Both the position numbers and the translations under genes were made by a program. The notes below the pieces were generated by a model that searched no databases, had not been told where the DNA came from, and saw only the letters and a program-made list of their open reading frames with translations. 10,609 nucleotides of DNA. Origin: an uncultured Lachnospiraceae bacterium. Its GTDB lineage: Bacteria > Bacillota > Clostridia > Lachnospirales > Lachnospiraceae. The stretch covers positions 1 through 10,609 of the forward strand of contig CAJUIO010000090.1 in the NCBI GenBank assembly GCA_910586025.1. The letters are read 5' to 3'. The first letter of the stretch is position 1; each line of letters starts with the position of its first letter. Positions 1 to 7,400 of this stretch are shown here, piece after piece.

Positions 1-13
1 CAGGATTTGAGGA

Positions 14-34
14 GAAATATTGTCTGAATATTTC
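14..34 (-). other. Short AT-rich hairpin downstream of the kinase gene
   Basis: A perfect 8-bp inverted repeat (GAAATATT / AATATTTC, 5-nt loop) starts 21 nt after the kinase stop codon. It has no T-tract after it on the minus strand and its stem is almost all A/T, so it is a poor intrinsic terminator. It could be a 3' RNA-stabilising hairpin or chance in AT-rich DNA. Nothing else is recognisable in positions 1-54. Confidence 0.3.
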
Positions 35-54
35 AGCAACTTACTGTTTCGCAA

Positions 55-2949
55 TTACCTATTCGAACTGTTTTGTAAGTATGTCTCTCCAAGAGCGATC
101 AGCTCCTGAAGGGAATATAAGCGGCTCTGCCGCAAATTCCCGGATTTATAGTCAAACACAAGCTTATCTCCTGACACGTCGCAAAGCCCGGGCAGATAAG
201 CCAGCTTTTGAAAATCTTCATTCAGCAGCAAGCCGTATCTCTCTCCCGCCGCACTGATGTATTCCGTGATGATATACTCGTTCATCTGAGTCACATAGGT
301 CAAATAAGAACCCTCCTCAAGCGTCGCCACCAGCTTATCGGAGTCAATTTCATATACCTTTGGCACATCGTGGAGGGAGGACGCGATCCGGTACCTGTCC
401 GTAAAAAACTCCTCATACAGATCCTTTTCCGGCTTTTCTCCGGTCTCCTGCGAAATGATACCGCCATCCTCAGCGCTGTAGCGCCGCACAGTGCCGTCAT
501 ACCAGATTACCTCAAGCCAGGAACCATCCTCCGTCTTTCTAAACTGCTGATCGTAAATGTGATCTCCGTCAGGCAGCTCCTTCTTTGCAAGAAGCTTTCC
601 TTCCATATTATAGATACAAAAACCCTGGATACTAAAAAGCATCGCAGTCCTTCCATCATGACTGATGCGGGCCTCCTCATGGGGATAGCGGGCATCATAG
701 GAAAGAAGCTGTGCCTCACCGTGGTCTTCTCGCTTAAGGAGCCTCAATTCCGGTTCGTTCCGGTTAGCCACAAGCGCATATCCTCCCATCAGATTCACAA
801 AATCGCATTTCTCACCGCTGCTTTCCCTGGACATCCTGTTTGCTCCGCCGTCAAAAAACGAAAAGGAGCTATCCTCCGTGGCCGCAAGCACATAGTCCCC
901 CTCTGACGAAAAAGCAATGATCGGCGAGCTGTCCGTATAGGCAAGCTCACTCTCCTCTAAAGTGTCCGGATCAAGGCGTATCAAAAGATTTCCATCCGCA
1001 AGACAGATTCCGTTTTCATCTGCCTGAAGCAGAAGATGATCAGGGGATTCATAGCCACCCACATAAACGCCCTCCGCAGCATCAATCAGTCCAAACAGAG
1101 CCTTCCCGCTTTTCTCTGCGGTAAATGCAAAATACTTGTCGTAAAATCCCCCTCCAAAATGCCGATAATCGGACTCCTCATAGACAATCATGTCATTTTC
1201 CGGCCTCCTCCAGTCAAGAACCATAAGGCTGCCATTATGAAAGCTCACCGCAAGCAGGCTCCCATCCGAATTCAGTTCAAACACATAATTATCCGCATCC
1301 GCAAAAATATCATTCACAGCTACCGGAAGATGAAGCTCCCCAAAGGAACATTCTCCCAGCTTTTCCCCGTCGGTTGTCCGATAGATCAGAGCATGGTTAT
1401 CATCCCGGTTCACAGCCGCCAGTATTGTTCCGTCGCCGGAAAGGGCCAGATTCGTGGCCGTATCCTTCTCCCACAGAACAGACTGCGAATCCAGGTCATA
1501 AGCCGTTACGCCCTTTTCCCCCGCATAGATAATCCGGGACTCGCTTAGAAAAACCAGATCGGCCAGGGCGGAATTCTGAATGGGGAGTCTTGCGATTTCT
1601 CTCCGCTCTTCCGTCTCAAACACCGCAGCCTCATAAGCATAGACGGCCGCAAAGCGGGAACCCTCCGGAGAAAAGACCGTTCCAAAGGGAGCCGCGGGAA
1701 GCGGAACCATATCAAAAGCCTGGAAGCTGTCAGAAAGCTCATAGACTCCAAGAGCGTCCGTAAGCGCCTTCTGAATCTCGGGCACCGCCGGGGCATCCAG
1801 GGGACTTTTTCCATCCGGAATTCCCTGCATTGCCTGCCGGACCGCTCCGGTCACATCTCCCTGTGAAAGAGCGTTGGCGGAATACTCCGAAAGGGCAAGT
1901 GCCGTCTGAATCTGCTCCAGCTGTTTTAGTCCCGCAAAGGAACAGGCGCCTCCCAGCAAAAACATTGTGGATAATATTGCCGCAGAGATTGCGGCACCCT
2001 TTTTCCATCTCTTAACTCTTGGATCATTTGCTGCAAGCTGCCGGAAATCCGTATACATCTCTCGGGCAGTCTGATAGCGCATTTCCGGATCCGGCGACAT
2101 AGCCTTCTGCAAAATGGCGGAAACCGCAGGACTGCATATATCCTCTCCCAGAGGCACAACATCCGTCGCTTTTTCAGCGGGCCTATGTCCGGACAGGATA
2201 TGGTAAAGCGTTGCACCGAGACTGTAAATATCCGAGCGAACATCCAGCATGATTCCCTTTTTACGGACTGTGGAGCTCTCCGACCGGGAAGCCTCGCTTT
2301 TCCCCTTCTTCTCATCCAGAGTCAGAGTTTTTTCCGCTTCATCAAACCGCTCACTGGTTTTCATACCGGAAACAGAGCCCACGGCTGCCGGTCTGTTCTG
2401 ACTGATGTAGTCCGCTCCATAGTGCTCCGGAGAAGCATAGCCTCTGCTGAATCCCACCTTGACAGCTCCGTCCTCTCCCAAAGCGAGTGCGATGTTAAAA
2501 TCAATCAGACAAACGTCACCACCGGGACGAAGCATGATATTGGCCGGCTTGATGTCTCCATGAAGTATTCCATGGGGCGGACGTTCATGGAGATAGCCTA
2601 AAGCCTCCAGCAGCTGACAGGCCCATCGGATCACCTGAGGCTGCGGCGGGATCTGCCCTCTTGCCAAAAGCTTGTCAAGACTCTCCCCCTCTATAAAATC
2701 CATGACGGTATATACAACTCCGTCTTCCTGTACGAAATCATAAACCTGAGGGATATAAGTATGGCTTAAATCCTTAAGCATATCCACTTCACGCCGAAGT
2801 ACCTCTATCCCGGCACTGAGCGTCCGCTTGTCGGCCTTAAGTACCACCTGCTTGTCAAGACGCAGATGACGCCCCAGATAAACAATTCCTCCGCCTCCGG
2901 CCCCTATTCTGTTCTGAATCTCATATATGCCGGCAATTACCTGTGGCAT
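55..2949 (-). CDS. Membrane Ser/Thr protein kinase with C-terminal beta-propeller-like sensor domain
   Basis: A 964-residue Hanks-type kinase. Visible motifs are a glycine-rich loop (about residues 16-21), the ATP-anchoring lysine K38, an alpha-C glutamate near E54, the catalytic loop H130-G-D132-x-K134-x-x-N137, the metal-binding D150-F-N, S173-P-E175 in place of APE, and DVRSDIYSLG near 236-245. A Ser/Lys/Glu-rich insertion of about 50 residues (about 180-232) separates SPE from the DVRSD helix. One hydrophobic span (about 318-341) follows, then about 620 residues with recurring 'FSPEGSRFAAV' or 'LALSGDGTILAAV' strand pairs typical of WD40/propeller blades. I infer kinase inside, propeller outside, hence signal sensing at the envelope. 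The start is supported by AGAGGG (2958-2963), 8 nt upstream. It lies 31 nt behind a small membrane-protein gene in the same operon. HRD is HGD and DFG is DFN; the catalytic Asp, Lys and Asn are intact, so activity is plausible. Substrates are unknown. Confidence 0.9.
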   Translation of the reverse strand: MPQVIAGIYEIQNRIGAGGGGIVYLGRHLRLDKQVVLKADKRTLSAGIEVLRREVDMLKDLSHTYIPQVYDFVQEDGVVYTVMDFIEGESLDKLLARGQIPPQPQVIRWACQLLEALGYLHERPPHGILHGDIKPANIMLRPGGDVCLIDFNIALALGEDGAVKVGFSRGYASPEHYGADYISQNRPAAVGSVSGMKTSERFDEAEKTLTLDEKKGKSEASRSESSTVRKKGIMLDVRSDIYSLGATLYHILSGHRPAEKATDVVPLGEDICSPAVSAILQKAMSPDPEMRYQTAREMYTDFRQLAANDPRVKRWKKGAAISAAILSTMFLLGGACSFAGLKQLEQIQTALALSEYSANALSQGDVTGAVRQAMQGIPDGKSPLDAPAVPEIQKALTDALGVYELSDSFQAFDMVPLPAAPFGTVFSPEGSRFAAVYAYEAAVFETEERREIARLPIQNSALADLVFLSESRIIYAGEKGVTAYDLDSQSVLWEKDTATNLALSGDGTILAAVNRDDNHALIYRTTDGEKLGECSFGELHLPVAVNDIFADADNYVFELNSDGSLLAVSFHNGSLMVLDWRRPENDMIVYEESDYRHFGGGFYDKYFAFTAEKSGKALFGLIDAAEGVYVGGYESPDHLLLQADENGICLADGNLLIRLDPDTLEESELAYTDSSPIIAFSSEGDYVLAATEDSSFSFFDGGANRMSRESSGEKCDFVNLMGGYALVANRNEPELRLLKREDHGEAQLLSYDARYPHEEARISHDGRTAMLFSIQGFCIYNMEGKLLAKKELPDGDHIYDQQFRKTEDGSWLEVIWYDGTVRRYSAEDGGIISQETGEKPEKDLYEEFFTDRYRIASSLHDVPKVYEIDSDKLVATLEEGSYLTYVTQMNEYIITEYISAAGERYGLLLNEDFQKLAYLPGLCDVSGDKLVFDYKSGNLRQSRLYSLQELIALGETYLQNSSNR

Positions 2950-2980
2950 TTTCTTATCCCTCTGCTTTCAATGAATTTAT

Positions 2981-3136
2981 CTATTTCAGCTTTCCATATT
3001 CCTGATCAAGCTTCTCTCGCAGCTTCCGCCATGATGCCTGAAATATAACAGCACATATAACCGCAAGTACTGCGGCGGCTGTCATGACCGTAATGCCGCC
3101 GTAAAACAAAAATTCACTTCCGGATAAATTCAACAT
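2981..3136 (-). CDS. 51-residue single-pass membrane protein, first gene of the kinase operon
   Basis: A small ORF of ATG, 50 more codons and TAG. The start is well defined: a near-perfect ribosome binding site GGGAGGAGGG (3145-3154) sits 8 nt upstream, and a consensus promoter lies just beyond. The peptide begins MLNLSGSEFLFYGG. It has one hydrophobic helix at about residues 9-32, rich in Ala/Val/Ile, then a basic and amphipathic tail (SWRKLREKLDQEYGKLK). By the positive-inside rule the tail should be cytoplasmic. I cannot name a family. Its position 31 nt before the kinase start and its membrane span suggest a partner or regulator of the membrane kinase, which is inference. An alternative ATG 5 nt upstream is out of frame and stops after nine codons. 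Confidence 0.75.
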   Translation of the reverse strand: MLNLSGSEFLFYGGITVMTAAAVLAVICAVIFQASWRKLREKLDQEYGKLK

Positions 3137-3164
3137 TTCCCATACCCTCCTCCCATTCACAAAT

Positions 3165-3193
3165 ATTATAAAGACTCTGACTTATCATGTCAA
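3165..3193 (-). promoter_or_regulatory. Consensus housekeeping-sigma promoter of the small membrane protein-kinase operon
   Basis: On the minus strand, TTGACA (3188-3193) and TATAAT (3165-3170) are separated by exactly 17 bp, a full match to the vegetative sigma consensus. The expected start is near 3158, giving a leader of about 22 nt that contains the GGGAGGAGGG ribosome binding site. Confidence 0.85.
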
Positions 3194-3228
3194 CTCTATA
3201 GAGTATATTTAGATATTCTATAGAATAT
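3193..3228. promoter_or_regulatory. Twin palindromic operator between divergent promoters
   Basis: Two related perfect palindromes share the core CTATAG: ACTCTATAGAGT (3193-3204) and ATATTCTATAGAATAT (3213-3228). Their centres are 22 bp apart, about two helical turns, as expected for two dimers on one DNA face. The first abuts the -35 of the kinase-operon promoter. The two centres fall near -40.5 and -62.5 of that promoter, and near -64.5 and -42.5 of the proposed regulator promoter on the other strand. The adjacent Xre-type regulator is the natural candidate ligand (inference). Confidence 0.65.
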
Positions 3229-3236
3229 ATTTTAAC

Positions 3237-3253
3237 ATAGCAAATATTGCTAT
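3237..3253. promoter_or_regulatory. Inverted repeat overlapping the regulator promoter
   Basis: ATAGCAA and TTGCTAT form a 7-bp inverted repeat around ATA. It overlaps the extended -10 of the plus-strand promoter, so a bound protein would block it. It differs in sequence from the twin CTATAG palindromes, so it may bind a different protein or be chance in AT-rich DNA. Confidence 0.35.
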
Positions 3254-3256
3254 ACT
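3248..3256 (+). promoter_or_regulatory. Probable extended -10 promoter of the Xre-type regulator gene
   Basis: TGC followed by TATACT is an extended -10 element (TG-n-TATACT). The -35 region at the right distance (about 3228-3233, TATTTT) is poor, as is common for extended -10 promoters. The expected start near 3263 leaves a leader of about 40 nt before the chosen ATG. Confidence 0.5.
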
Positions 3257-3302
3257 AACTTGTAAACCATATGTATTTTTCACAATTATCGGGGTAATGA
3301 TT

Positions 3303-3632
3303 ATGGATATGGAAAAAGATTATAATTTAATGGTTGGCCTCAGAATTCGCGAAATCCGTGAGTCCATGCATTTGTCGCGAGAAAAATTCAGTGAAAAATG
3401 CGATATATCAAGCAGCTTCCTCGCCGACGTGGAGCGGGGTAAAAAAAGCCTGACCTCTAAAACTATTTACAAAATCTGTTCCTCCTGCAATATTTCCGCA
3501 GACTATATTGTTCTTGGACATAAGGAAGGTTTTGACAAAGATGTCGGGATTGAGCTTCTGAATTCTTTTAATAACCAGCAGATGGAGCACATTGTGAATA
3601 TCCTATATGAGATCAAAAAGCTTTCCTCTTAA
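3303..3632 (+). CDS. Xre/Cro-C1-type helix-turn-helix transcriptional regulator
   Basis: This encodes a 109-residue regulator from the chosen start. Its N-terminal part, GLRIREIRESMHLSREKFSE followed by SSSFLADVERGKKSLT, is a five-helix HTH of the Xre/HTH_3 type; the recognition helix is around SSSFLADVERG. The C-terminal 40 residues (VGIELLNSFNNQQMEHIVNILYEI) are amphipathic and could mediate dimerisation. An in-frame ATG at 3297 lies only 2 nt after the GGGG at 3291-3294, too close to use it. The ATG at 3303 has 8 nt spacing and is preferred; 3309 is a third option. The gene diverges from the kinase operon across twin palindromes, so I infer that it controls that operon and probably itself. 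It looks more AT-rich than its neighbours. The signal it senses is unknown. Confidence 0.85.
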   Translation: MDMEKDYNLMVGLRIREIRESMHLSREKFSEKCDISSSFLADVERGKKSLTSKTIYKICSSCNISADYIVLGHKEGFDKDVGIELLNSFNNQQMEHIVNILYEIKKLSS

Positions 3633-3681
3633 TATTGGGAAAGTTACGGCAAGCCAAAAACACCGCCGCAAGAAGCCACCC

Positions 3682-3776
3682 GGCTCGCTGCCCGCAGGAG
3701 TCAAAGACCTCGCGGCAGTCGCCAAATGTGCATGCAAGCATGCCCGCTTGGCTCGTTGCTCGCGGGAATAAACAAC
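3682..3776. repeat. GC-rich intergenic element with a degenerate direct repeat and hairpins
   Basis: Between the convergent regulator genes, two 27-bp copies (3682-3708 and 3750-3776, both starting GGCTCG-TTGC-like) match at about 20 of 27 positions. The first copy also lies in a hairpin (3682-3723) with an AAA loop and a few bulges. Between them, GCCAA (3721-3725) can pair with TTGGC (3748-3752), enclosing GCATGC-AA-GCATGC (3730-3743). CCCGC (3743-3747) can alternatively pair with GCGGG (3762-3766). No coding signal fits. It may be an interspersed repeat or a structured RNA 3' end. Confidence 0.5.
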
Positions 3777-3820
3777 ATCCCATACCGGACAGGTTTGGGA
3801 TGTTGTTTGTTTTTCTTATC
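3770..3820 (+). terminator. Intrinsic terminator of the Xre regulator gene, possibly bidirectional
   Basis: A perfect 13-bp stem (AAACAACATCCCA at 3770-3782 with TGGGATGTTGTTT at 3796-3808, 13-nt loop) is followed on the plus strand by GTTTTTCTT. This fits a rho-independent terminator about 140 nt after the regulator stop. On the minus strand the same stem, followed by a weak ATTCC tail, lies just past the TetR stop, so it may also end the exporter operon. Confidence 0.85.
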
Positions 3821-3821
3821 T

Positions 3822-4469
3822 TTACTTTCCGCCCAGGGCCTCCTCCACCTCCCGGCACACTCCCTCGCAGACCATCCTTCGCATGGCGCTTCTTGTCTCT
3901 TCGCCCCGGTATGCCTCGTCCTTCAAAAGCATGCCGTAGCACAGGATTTTGGAAAACACGCTCATAATAAGGTACGCCTCCCTCTCCTGCGCAAGAGCCT
4001 CCTTTGTGCGAAGCTCATCTGCAAGCATCTGCCTGACCACGTTCATCACGGGATTTATGGACATCTTCCCCGGCCCGGTCTTTCTTTCCATCTTGCGGAA
4101 TCGCCTGCCCAATGCGGAATTGTCGGATACCGTGTGGATCAGCTGCAGGATACAGCCGGATTTTACCAGCTGCCTCTCCATCTCGATCAGAATATAATTA
4201 ACCTTATGATACAAATCCCTCTCACGGCTCAGTCCCTCGTAAATCTGTCCGCAGAACAGCTGCACATTGTAAAAGAGAGCCTTCGCAATCATCTCCTCCT
4301 TGTCGGAGAAATATTCATAGGCGGTACCCTTGCCGATCCCGGCCCTTCCCGTGATCTCCGACACGGTAAGGCTTCCCAGATCAGCGCCCTCCTCAAATAA
4401 TTCAAGAACCGCCTGATAAACAGCGGCTTTTTTGGGTGAAACCGCTTCTCTTTTTTCTGTCAAATCCAT
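3822..4469 (-). CDS. TetR/AcrR-family transcriptional regulator of the RND exporter operon
   Basis: A 215-residue protein, typical TetR-family length. The N-terminal DNA-binding domain spans about residues 12-66: helix AVYQAVLELFEEGA, then LTVSEITGRAGIGKGTAYEYF, with the recognition helix around GKGTAYEYF (46-54). The remaining helical part should bind ligand and dimerise; it shows no signature that identifies the ligand. The start lies 18 nt after the exporter stop codon. A purine-rich stretch (AGGAAAG, then GGGGG next to the ATG) serves as ribosome binding site, so the two genes are co-transcribed and possibly coupled. TetR proteins beside RND pumps usually repress them and are released by pump substrates. 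A palindrome near +15 of the operon promoter is a plausible operator, giving autorepression (inference). Confidence 0.92.
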   Translation of the reverse strand: MDLTEKREAVSPKKAAVYQAVLELFEEGADLGSLTVSEITGRAGIGKGTAYEYFSDKEEMIAKALFYNVQLFCGQIYEGLSRERDLYHKVNYILIEMERQLVKSGCILQLIHTVSDNSALGRRFRKMERKTGPGKMSINPVMNVVRQMLADELRTKEALAQEREAYLIMSVFSKILCYGMLLKDEAYRGEETRSAMRRMVCEGVCREVEEALGGK

Positions 4470-4487
4470 CCCCCGCTTTCCTGCCTG

Positions 4488-7400
4488 CTAGTCCTTGGGC
4501 AGCTCAGTCTGATCCTTCTTCTCCCGCATGAAAATATCATAGATACAGGGAATCACAACCAGCGTCATCAACGTGCCGTAAATCAGTCCTCCGATAGTGA
4601 CCACTGACATGGGCTTTGCCATATCCGCTCCCATGTCCTTGCTGAAGGCCATGGTACTGAGCGCCAGGATCGTGGTGAGAGCGGTCATGAGCACGGGACG
4701 GATCCTGGTTCTTCCCGCCGTGATGATAGCCTCCCTCTTCTCCATCCCCGCACCGCGCAGCTGGTTAATATAGTCCACCAGCACGATACCGTTATTTACG
4801 ATAATACCGGAAAGCATCACGAATCCGATCAGTGCGATCACGCTGACCTCGCTTCCGCTGAAAATCAGCCCCAAAAAGCCTCCCGTAAAGGCAAGGGGAA
4901 TCGTAAACATAATGATAAAGGGCGAAAGCAGGGACTGGAACTGGGCCACCATGATCAGGTACATGAAGACGATTGCCAGAAGGAGCATCAGGTAAACCTG
5001 CTCCATGGCATCATTGATGGTCTCGTTCTCTCCGCTCATCACCAGCGTATAGCCGTCCGGAAGCACGTAATCCGCAAGCGCCTTCTCCACCTCGCCCGCC
5101 ACAAGCCCCACGTTGTAGCCGTCCGCAATCTCCGCAGACACCGCAATATATCTTGTCTGCTCGGTTCGGTTCACGGACTTGGGCGATTCCACGTTGTCAA
5201 AATCCGCTATCTCTGAAAGTCTGATCTTTTCCCTTGTACCGTCCTGCTTACTCCTGTCAATTTCCAGATTTTTGAGCAGATTTCTGGTAAGCTCCATATC
5301 CTTCGCATTCTTTACATAGACATCATATTCCTTGATCTCCGTTTCCAGCTGGGTTGCGCTGGACGCATCGGCAAGCTTAGACTGAATCTGCTGGAAAACC
5401 TGGGCCACGGTAAGTCCGTGCTCAATGGCCTTTTTACGGTCAATCAGCACCCGGAGCTCCCCGGTGGCATCCTCCAGGCCGTCGGAAACCTCCGCAGTTC
5501 CCTCCACCTCCTCCAAAATAGCCGCAATCTCTTTGGCAATGGACTGAATGGTGTCAAGCTCCCGGCCTCTCACCTGAATGTTGATGCCGCTTCCGCCCAG
5601 GGCGCTCATATCCATATCGGAGGTTTCAATGGAGATTTCCGCTCCCTTCTCCTCCACGATATCTGACATCAGCTCTTCGATTTGCGCCGCAATCTCTATA
5701 TTGTCTCTTTTCTTGTCCTCACTGAGTGCGATATAAATACTGGTGGCGTTTGTGGCCGAATTGCCGGCTCCCATGAGCATACTCATGGAGGAGGAGCTGG
5801 CCATGGCCCCCACATCCGTCACGTCCTCCATCGCCATCAGGCGCGCAATCACCTCGTCCGTCACCTCCGCAGTATCCGTAAGCGGTGTCTTTTCCGGCAG
5901 TGTCACGGTCATGCTGATCTGTGTGCTGTCCATGTCCGGCATAAAAGCCGTTCCCTTTGCAAAGGCCGCCAGGGCGCTTACCACCAGAAGAGCAACTACG
6001 AGCAGAAGCACCACGGGTTTAAAACGGAGAGCCAGGCCGATGGCTTTCTCATAGGCGGGAAGCAGGCTTCCGAAAAGGGAGTTTTTCTTCTGTATCTTTT
6101 CTTTTATCAGTGTTTTGGAAGCCATGGCCGGGACTACCGTGAGTGCGATCATCAGGCTGGCCAGCAGGGAGTAGGCCAGCGTAAGTCCCAGATCCACAAA
6201 GAGCTGCCTGGTGATACCCTCGGTAAATACAATAGGAAGGAACACGCAGACCGTGGTGAGCGTTGATGCCAGAATCGCTCCCGCCACCTCGCCCGCTCCC
6301 GAAATGGCGGCTTCCTTTGCCGAATAGCCCTCCTCATTCCGGAGTCTGTAAATATTTTCGATTACCACGATGGAGTTATCCACCAGCATTCCCACTCCAA
6401 GCGCAAGGCCGGACAGGGAGATCACGTTCAGAGTCACGCCGCTGAAATACATGCACACCACGGCCGTCACAAGGCTTATGGGGATGGAGCATGCAACCAC
6501 CGCCGTGGGCCGCCAGTCTCTCAGGAACAAAATCAGAATCAGCACGGCAAGCAGGGCTCCAAACAGCACGTTATTGATGATGGAGTCCATGACCAGGTCA
6601 ATATAGATACCCTGATCCATCAATGTAATGAGGATCAGATTCTCATCCTCCGCCTTCAGCTCCTCGAATCTATCCAGGATTCTGTCGGATACCTCCCCGG
6701 TGGAATAGCCCGTCTGCTTCTGGATGGAAACCATAACTCCCGGCTCGCCGTTTACATTGGCGTAAATATCCGCCGAGTTGTCCGTGATAAACACATCCGC
6801 CACGTCTTCCAGGGTGATGATATCCACACCGTCCATTTCCGGATTCAGGATGGGCATTTTTTTCAGCTCTTCCACATCCGAGGGCTTGTCGCCCACCCTC
6901 ACGAGGTAGTCCACCCCGGCCTCGGTCACATACCCTGCGGGCATGGAAAAGTTCTGTGCCGCCAGCAGCGACTTCACCGTATCCACCGTGAGGATTCCGT
7001 TCATGTCCGCCTGATTGTAGGCATTCTCTCTTGCCTCCTCCAGATCCTCCTCACCCTCGGCGATCTGCTCCAAAGCGTCCTTCAGCTGCTTGGCCGTATC
7101 GTTCAGCTGCTCCTCGCCGCTTCTGATCTGCTCCCAGCCGTCGGCAAGCTGCTCTAAAGCCTCATCCAGCTGTTCCTTTCCGGCTTCCAGCTGCTTTTCA
7201 CCGGCTTCCAGCTGTTTCTCGCCTGACTCCAGCTGCTTCTCCGTTGCGTCAAGCTGCGTCTGCGCCGTGGCGAGCTGTACCTCTCCCAGACTGATTGTGG
7301 TCTGCGCATTTGCAAACTCAATGGCCGCCTGGAGATTTCCCTTGTACACCTCCGTGAGAGCGCTGTCAATCTTTGCGATATTTCCTTCTATCTCGGGAAG

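Noticed and set aside
208..906. 232-codon plus-strand frame opposite the kinase C-terminal domain
   Set aside because: No recognisable domain or ribosome binding site; the minus-strand kinase continues through it without interruption.
3297..3302. Upstream ATG of the Xre regulator
   Set aside because: Only 2 nt from the GGGG ribosome binding site; the ATG at 3303 has a workable 8-nt spacing.
3726..4400. Plus-strand frame of 224 codons over the terminator and TetR gene
   Set aside because: It runs across the intrinsic terminator and is antisense to a clear TetR protein.
7180..7242. Regular repeats considered as a CRISPR array
   Set aside because: Units are directly adjacent with no spacers and code for protein heptads.
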